A DNA stretch of 64,000 bases from NCBI RefSeq assembly GCF_028688855.1, contig NZ_JAQTXI010000002.1, positions 1-64,000 of the forward strand, given 5' to 3'. A program made the position numbers and the translations under genes. This document shows, one piece after another, positions 60,812-64,000 of this stretch. The notes beneath the pieces were generated by a model. The model was not told the DNA's origin and made no database searches. It saw only the letters and a program-made list of their open reading frames with translations. How positions within the stretch are numbered: the first letter of the stretch is position 1; each line of letters begins with the position of its first letter. Source of the DNA: Neomegalonema sp. GTDB lineage: Bacteria > Pseudomonadota > Alphaproteobacteria > Rhodobacterales > Rhodobacteraceae.

Positions 60812-62644
60812 ATGACCAGATCCGCCATGCGCGCCTTCAAGGCCGCATTCCTTGGAGCCACCATCGCCGGAACGTCCTTCTTCGGCCCCGCCCTCGCGAA
60901 CGACGGCCTGCTGGCGCTCCAGGACGATCCCAAGCAGTGGACCATGCAGCTCGGCGATTACGCGGGCATCCGCTATTCCGAGCTCGAAGAGATCAACGCC
61001 GCGAACGTCAAGAACCTCCAGGTCGCCTGGACCTTCTCGACCGGCGTGCTGCGCGGCCATGAGGGCTCGCCGCTGGTGGTGGGCGACGTGATGTACGTCC
61101 ACACGCCCTTCCCGAACATCGTCTACGCCCTCGACCTGAACGACGACGGCCGCATCCTCTGGCGCTACACGCCCCAGCAGAATCCGGAAGTCATCGGCGT
61201 GATGTGCTGCGACACCGTCTATCGCGGCCTCGCCTACGCCGACGGCGTGCTGTTCCTGCATCAGGCCGACACCACCCTCGTGGCCCTCGACGCCAAGACC
61301 GGCGACGTGAAATGGAGCGTCGTCAACGGCGATCCCGCCAAGGGCGAGACCAACACCACCACCGTTCTGCCGGTGAAGGACAAGGTCATCGTCGGCATCT
61401 CGGGCGGCGAATACGGCGTGCGCGGCCATGTGACCGCCTACAACGTCTCCGACGGCTCGATGGCCTGGCGCGCCTACTCCACCGGCCCCGACGACGAGAT
61501 GCTCGTCGATCCCGAGAAGACCACCGTCCTCGGCAAGCCCATCGGCGCGAACTCCTCGCTGGAGAGCTGGGAAGGCGATCAGTGGAAGATCGGCGGCGGC
61601 ACGACCTGGGGCTGGTTCACCTATGACCCCGAAGCCGACCTCGTCTATTACGGCACCGGCAACCCCTCGACCTGGAACCCCTCGCAGCGCCCCGGCGACA
61701 ACAAGTGGTCCATGACCATCATGGCCCGCGATCCCGACACCGGCGTGGCGCGCTGGTTCTACCAGAAGACCCCCCATGACGAATGGGATTACGACGGCAT
61801 CAACGAGAACCTGCTCGTCGATCAGGAGATCGACGGCGTCGAGCGCAAGCTGCTCGTCAACTTCGACCGCAACGGCTTCGGCTACACCCTCGACCGTCTG
61901 ACGGGCGAACTGCTCGTGGCCGAGAAATATGATCCGGCGGTGAACTGGGCCACCCATGTCGACATGGACCCCGCCTCCGCCACCTACGGCCGTCCGCAGG
62001 TCGTGGCCGAATTCTCCACCGAGCAGAACGGCGAGGACGTGAACTCGACGGGCATCTGTCCGGCGGCGCTCGGCTCCAAGGACCAGCAGCCCACCACCTT
62101 CTCGCCCAGGACCGGCCTGTTCTACGTGCCGACCAACCACGTCTGCATGGATTACGAGCCCTTCCGCGTGAGCTACACCGCCGGACAGCCCTATGTCGGC
62201 GCGACCCTCGCGATGTATCCGGCCCCCGACAGCCACGGCGGCATGGGCAACTTCATCGCCTGGGACGCCACCGAGGGCAAGATCGTCTGGTCTCTGCCGG
62301 AGCGCTTCTCGGTCTGGTCGGGCGCGATGGCCACCGCCGGCGACATCGTGTTCTACGGCACCCTTGAAGGCTATCTGAAGGCCGTGGACGCCAAGACGGG
62401 CGAAGAGCTCTACCGCTTCAAGACCCCCTCGGGCATCATCGGCAACGTCATGACCTACGAGCACAAGGGCAAGCAGTACATCGGCGTGCTCTCGGGCGTC
62501 GGCGGCTGGGCGGGCATCGGCCTGGCGGCCGGTCTGACCAACGCCAACGACGGCCTCGGCGCCGTGGGCGGCTATGCGGCGCTCTCCGACTACACGGCGC
62601 TCGGCGGACAGCTCACCGTCTTCGCGCTGCCCGCCGCCAACTAA
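60812..62644 (+). CDS. xoxF: lanthanide-type PQQ methanol dehydrogenase
   Basis: A 610-residue periplasmic quinoprotein. ATG 60812 is fixed by GGAGGGAGA just before it and a signal peptide (about 1-30, ending GPALA). Features: vicinal disulfide Cys132-Cys133 ([11 protein letters not shown]), metal ligands Glu200 and Asn284, catalytic Asp326 and the lanthanide-specific Asp328 in EWDYDGINE. That extra Asp separates XoxF from calcium MxaF. It oxidises methanol (and likely formaldehyde) with electrons passed to the cytochrome c encoded downstream. It follows the formaldehyde genes and is followed by a strong hairpin. With the Ca-type enzyme at 41794 it makes a two-metal set of alcohol dehydrogenases. 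Confidence 0.93.
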   Translation: MTRSAMRAFKAAFLGATIAGTSFFGPALANDGLLALQDDPKQWTMQLGDYAGIRYSELEEINAANVKNLQVAWTFSTGVLRGHEGSPLVVGDVMYVHTPFPNIVYALDLNDDGRILWRYTPQQNPEVIGVMCCDTVYRGLAYADGVLFLHQADTTLVALDAKTGDVKWSVVNGDPAKGETNTTTVLPVKDKVIVGISGGEYGVRGHVTAYNVSDGSMAWRAYSTGPDDEMLVDPEKTTVLGKPIGANSSLESWEGDQWKIGGGTTWGWFTYDPEADLVYYGTGNPSTWNPSQRPGDNKWSMTIMARDPDTGVARWFYQKTPHDEWDYDGINENLLVDQEIDGVERKLLVNFDRNGFGYTLDRLTGELLVAEKYDPAVNWATHVDMDPASATYGRPQVVAEFSTEQNGEDVNSTGICPAALGSKDQQPTTFSPRTGLFYVPTNHVCMDYEPFRVSYTAGQPYVGATLAMYPAPDSHGGMGNFIAWDATEGKIVWSLPERFSVWSGAMATAGDIVFYGTLEGYLKAVDAKTGEELYRFKTPSGIIGNVMTYEHKGKQYIGVLSGVGGWAGIGLAAGLTNANDGLGAVGGYAALSDYTALGGQLTVFALPAAN

Positions 62645-62673
62645 CCCGACCTGCGGATCACGATCCCTGGCGC

Positions 62674-62701
62674 GACGCCGCCTCCGCAAGGAGGCGGCGT
62701 C
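62674..62701 (+). terminator. perfect hairpin between xoxF and the cytochrome c gene
   Basis: GACGCCGCCTCC (62674-62685) pairs perfectly with GGAGGCGGCGTC (62690-62701) around the loop GCAA. Only a short T-run follows, so it may be a partial terminator or an RNA-stabilising structure that sets xoxF above the downstream genes. Confidence 0.55.
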
Positions 62702-62819
62702 CGCATTTGTGGGGGCTCCCGACCTTCGCGCGCCGAACGCCCCCCGAAAGGCTGACTTCGCCCGGCCATGATCAGGGCTTAGCATTCGACAAAATCAGAA
62801 ACTCCGGGAGGATTCGCGA

Positions 62820-63395
62820 ATGGCTTTCAAAAGCCTCAGCTTCATGACCCCTTCGACCCGACGCGCGTCGTGGTCCGGCGCCGCTCTGGGGCTCGCCCTG
62901 GCGGGCGTTCTGGCGGCGGGCGCGGCGACGGCGGAGCAGAAGCACCGCGAGGACGTCGACGTCGCCGCCGCATCGAACGACGGCGTCCGCTATTTCAACG
63001 CCGAGGACATCCCCACCTTCAACATCAACGACAAGGGCGAAGTCGACTGGCCGACCTTCTCGGGCTTCCGGCGCTATCATGCGGAATGCCACGTCTGCCA
63101 CGGCCCCGACGGCGAAGGCTCCACCTACGCCCCGGCGCTGAAGAACTCGGCGCTGAACCTCGATTACTACGCCTTCGTCGAGGTGGTCGCGAGCGGCCGG
63201 CAGGTGACCGGCGCCAGCGGCAATTCGGTGATGCCCGCCTTCGGCACCAACAAGAACGTCATGTGCTACCTCGACGACATCTACAGCTACCTGCGCGCCC
63301 GCGGCATGGACGCCCTGCCGCGCGGACGTCCCGCCAAGCGCGAGGCCAAGAGCCCCGAATTCGACGCCGCGGAAAAGGAGTGCATGGACGGATGA
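62820..63395 (+). CDS. xoxG: methanol-oxidation c-type cytochrome, four-cysteine type
   Basis: A 191-residue cytochrome with an N-terminal signal/anchor (to about residue 38) and one heme site CHVCH (Cys90, Cys93, His94); a Met in SVMPAF (near 138) is the likely sixth ligand. Two further Cys (in NVMCYLDDIY and KECMDG) match the four-Cys cytochrome family of methanol metabolism (as in the periplasmic c553i of Paracoccus). It should accept electrons from XoxF. It stands 175 bases after xoxF and overlaps the next gene (ATGA). The symbol is by position and could be cycB in other naming. Confidence 0.85.
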   Translation: MAFKSLSFMTPSTRRASWSGAALGLALAGVLAAGAATAEQKHREDVDVAAASNDGVRYFNAEDIPTFNINDKGEVDWPTFSGFRRYHAECHVCHGPDGEGSTYAPALKNSALNLDYYAFVEVVASGRQVTGASGNSVMPAFGTNKNVMCYLDDIYSYLRARGMDALPRGRPAKREAKSPEFDAAEKECMDG

Positions 63396-64000
63396 CACGC
63401 ACACCGCTCGGCAGGCTGCTTCTGGCGCTGGGCGCGACGGCGGGTCTTTGCGGACCCGCCCGGGCGCAGGTGGCCGATCTCGTCTCCGGAGACACGCTGC
63501 GGGTCTGCGCCGATCCGGCCAATTCGCCCATGTCGAACCGCGAGGAGACGGGCTTCGAGAACAGGATCGCCGATCTCGTCGCCGAGAAGCGCGGGACGCC
63601 GGTCCGCTACACCTGGTTCCCGATGGTCACCGGCTTCATCCGCCAGACGCTCCAGGCCGGACGCTGCGACGTGGTGATGGGCTACGCCCAGGGCGACGAT
63701 CTGGTGCTCAACACCAATCACTATTACACCTCGACCCATGTCCTGATCACCCGCGACGCCAGCGATCTCGCCGGCGCCGAAACCTTCTCGGACCCCCGCC
63801 TCGACGGCAAGAGGATCGGCGTGGTGGCGGGATCTCCGCCCGCCACCCATCTGGCCCGACGCGGCATGATCGGCCTGGCCAGAGGCTACAACCTCGTGGT
63901 GGACCGGCGCGTCGAGAATCCCGCCGCCCAGATGCTCGACGATCTGGAGGCGGGCGAGATCGACGCGGCGATCCTCTGGGGGCCCATCGGCGGGCCGCTG
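63392..64000 (+). CDS. xoxJ: MoxJ/XoxJ-like periplasmic binding protein, cut by window end
   Basis: Only the first 203 codons are in the window. ATG 63392 overlaps the cytochrome stop (ATGA). A signal peptide (RLLLALGATAGLCGPARAQ) is followed by a type 2 solute-binding fold: LRVCADPANSPMSNRE, GFENRIADLVAEKRG, VRYTWFPM, CDVVMGYAQGDD and the hinge strand RIGVVAGSPPATHLARRG. These are the hallmarks of the quinoprotein-associated MoxJ/XoxJ family that helps load or activate the dehydrogenase. It continues to the right. Confidence 0.9.
   Translation, partial: MTRTPLGRLLLALGATAGLCGPARAQVADLVSGDTLRVCADPANSPMSNREETGFENRIADLVAEKRGTPVRYTWFPMVTGFIRQTLQAGRCDVVMGYAQGDDLVLNTNHYYTSTHVLITRDASDLAGAETFSDPRLDGKRIGVVAGSPPATHLARRGMIGLARGYNLVVDRRVENPAAQMLDDLEAGEIDAAILWGPIGGPL

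Noticed and set aside
60698..62785. Reverse open frame of 695 codons opposite xoxF
   Set aside because: Antisense to a clear xoxF; rich in His, Gly, Val and Asp as expected from the complement.
1..64000. CRISPR arrays, insertion sequences, tRNA or rRNA genes
   Set aside because: No regularly spaced repeats, transposase-like proteins or recognisable RNA genes were seen on reading; a dedicated RNA search was not possible here.

Overview
The window is GC-rich, densely packed bacterial DNA. Its gene content (glutathione-linked formaldehyde oxidation, XoxF with a methanol-type cytochrome c and a MoxJ/XoxJ-type binding protein, a complete qhp amine dehydrogenase locus) resembles methylotrophic Alphaproteobacteria of the Rhodobacterales/Paracoccus kind. 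That placement is inference from gene content; no rRNA or tRNA gene was seen.

Left part (1-26041), accessory-looking. Five forward genes (3-8379) start with a DUF4407-like coiled-coil/membrane protein cut by the window edge. They end with a 1470-residue protein in which I recognise a divergent Lon-type (S16) Ser-Lys peptidase domain. Convergent to them lies a tight leftward operon (22368 to 8634): a 1143-residue tubulin/FtsZ-like GTPase, two large unrecognised membrane proteins, a membrane-anchored von Willebrand A protein with an intact metal site, and a secreted coiled-coil protein whose AT-rich tail looks grafted on. Upstream on the same strand are a secreted fusion of peptidoglycan-binding and polyamine-binding-protein domains, and a vWA lipoprotein with three C-terminal repeats. 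This part is the best candidate for an undescribed system: tubulin-like plus vWA gene neighbourhoods have been proposed in the literature as membrane-remodelling machines, but this composition is not one I can match.

Middle part (26704-40495). A full quinohemoprotein amine dehydrogenase locus: leftward qhpADCBEF, divergent qhpG and convergent qhpR. Every crosslinked residue of the small QhpC subunit is present. Next to it an aldehyde dehydrogenase and an acyl-CoA ligase form a leftward pair that can carry the aldehyde product to acyl-CoA. A 17-bp motif occurs twice, inverted, between qhpA and qhpG and a third time upstream of the ligase, suggesting one regulon, perhaps under QhpR. A serine acetyltransferase follows.

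Right part (40503-64000), PQQ-linked alcohol and C1 oxidation. A Ca-type (Ser at the discriminating position) PQQ alcohol dehydrogenase and its accessory genes run leftward; one of these, a beta-propeller gene, seems to start at CTG. Rightward there is a PQQ-system ABC transporter operon with small periplasmic proteins. Then come a LuxR-type regulator, a FIST sensor and a hybrid histidine kinase, and a second OmpR-type two-component pair with two secreted proteins. The formaldehyde module gfa, adhC/flhA, fghA follows, and finally lanthanide-type xoxF with its cytochrome c and a xoxJ-like gene that runs off the right edge. Together these genes oxidise primary amines, alcohols and methanol in the periplasm and clear formaldehyde in the cytoplasm.
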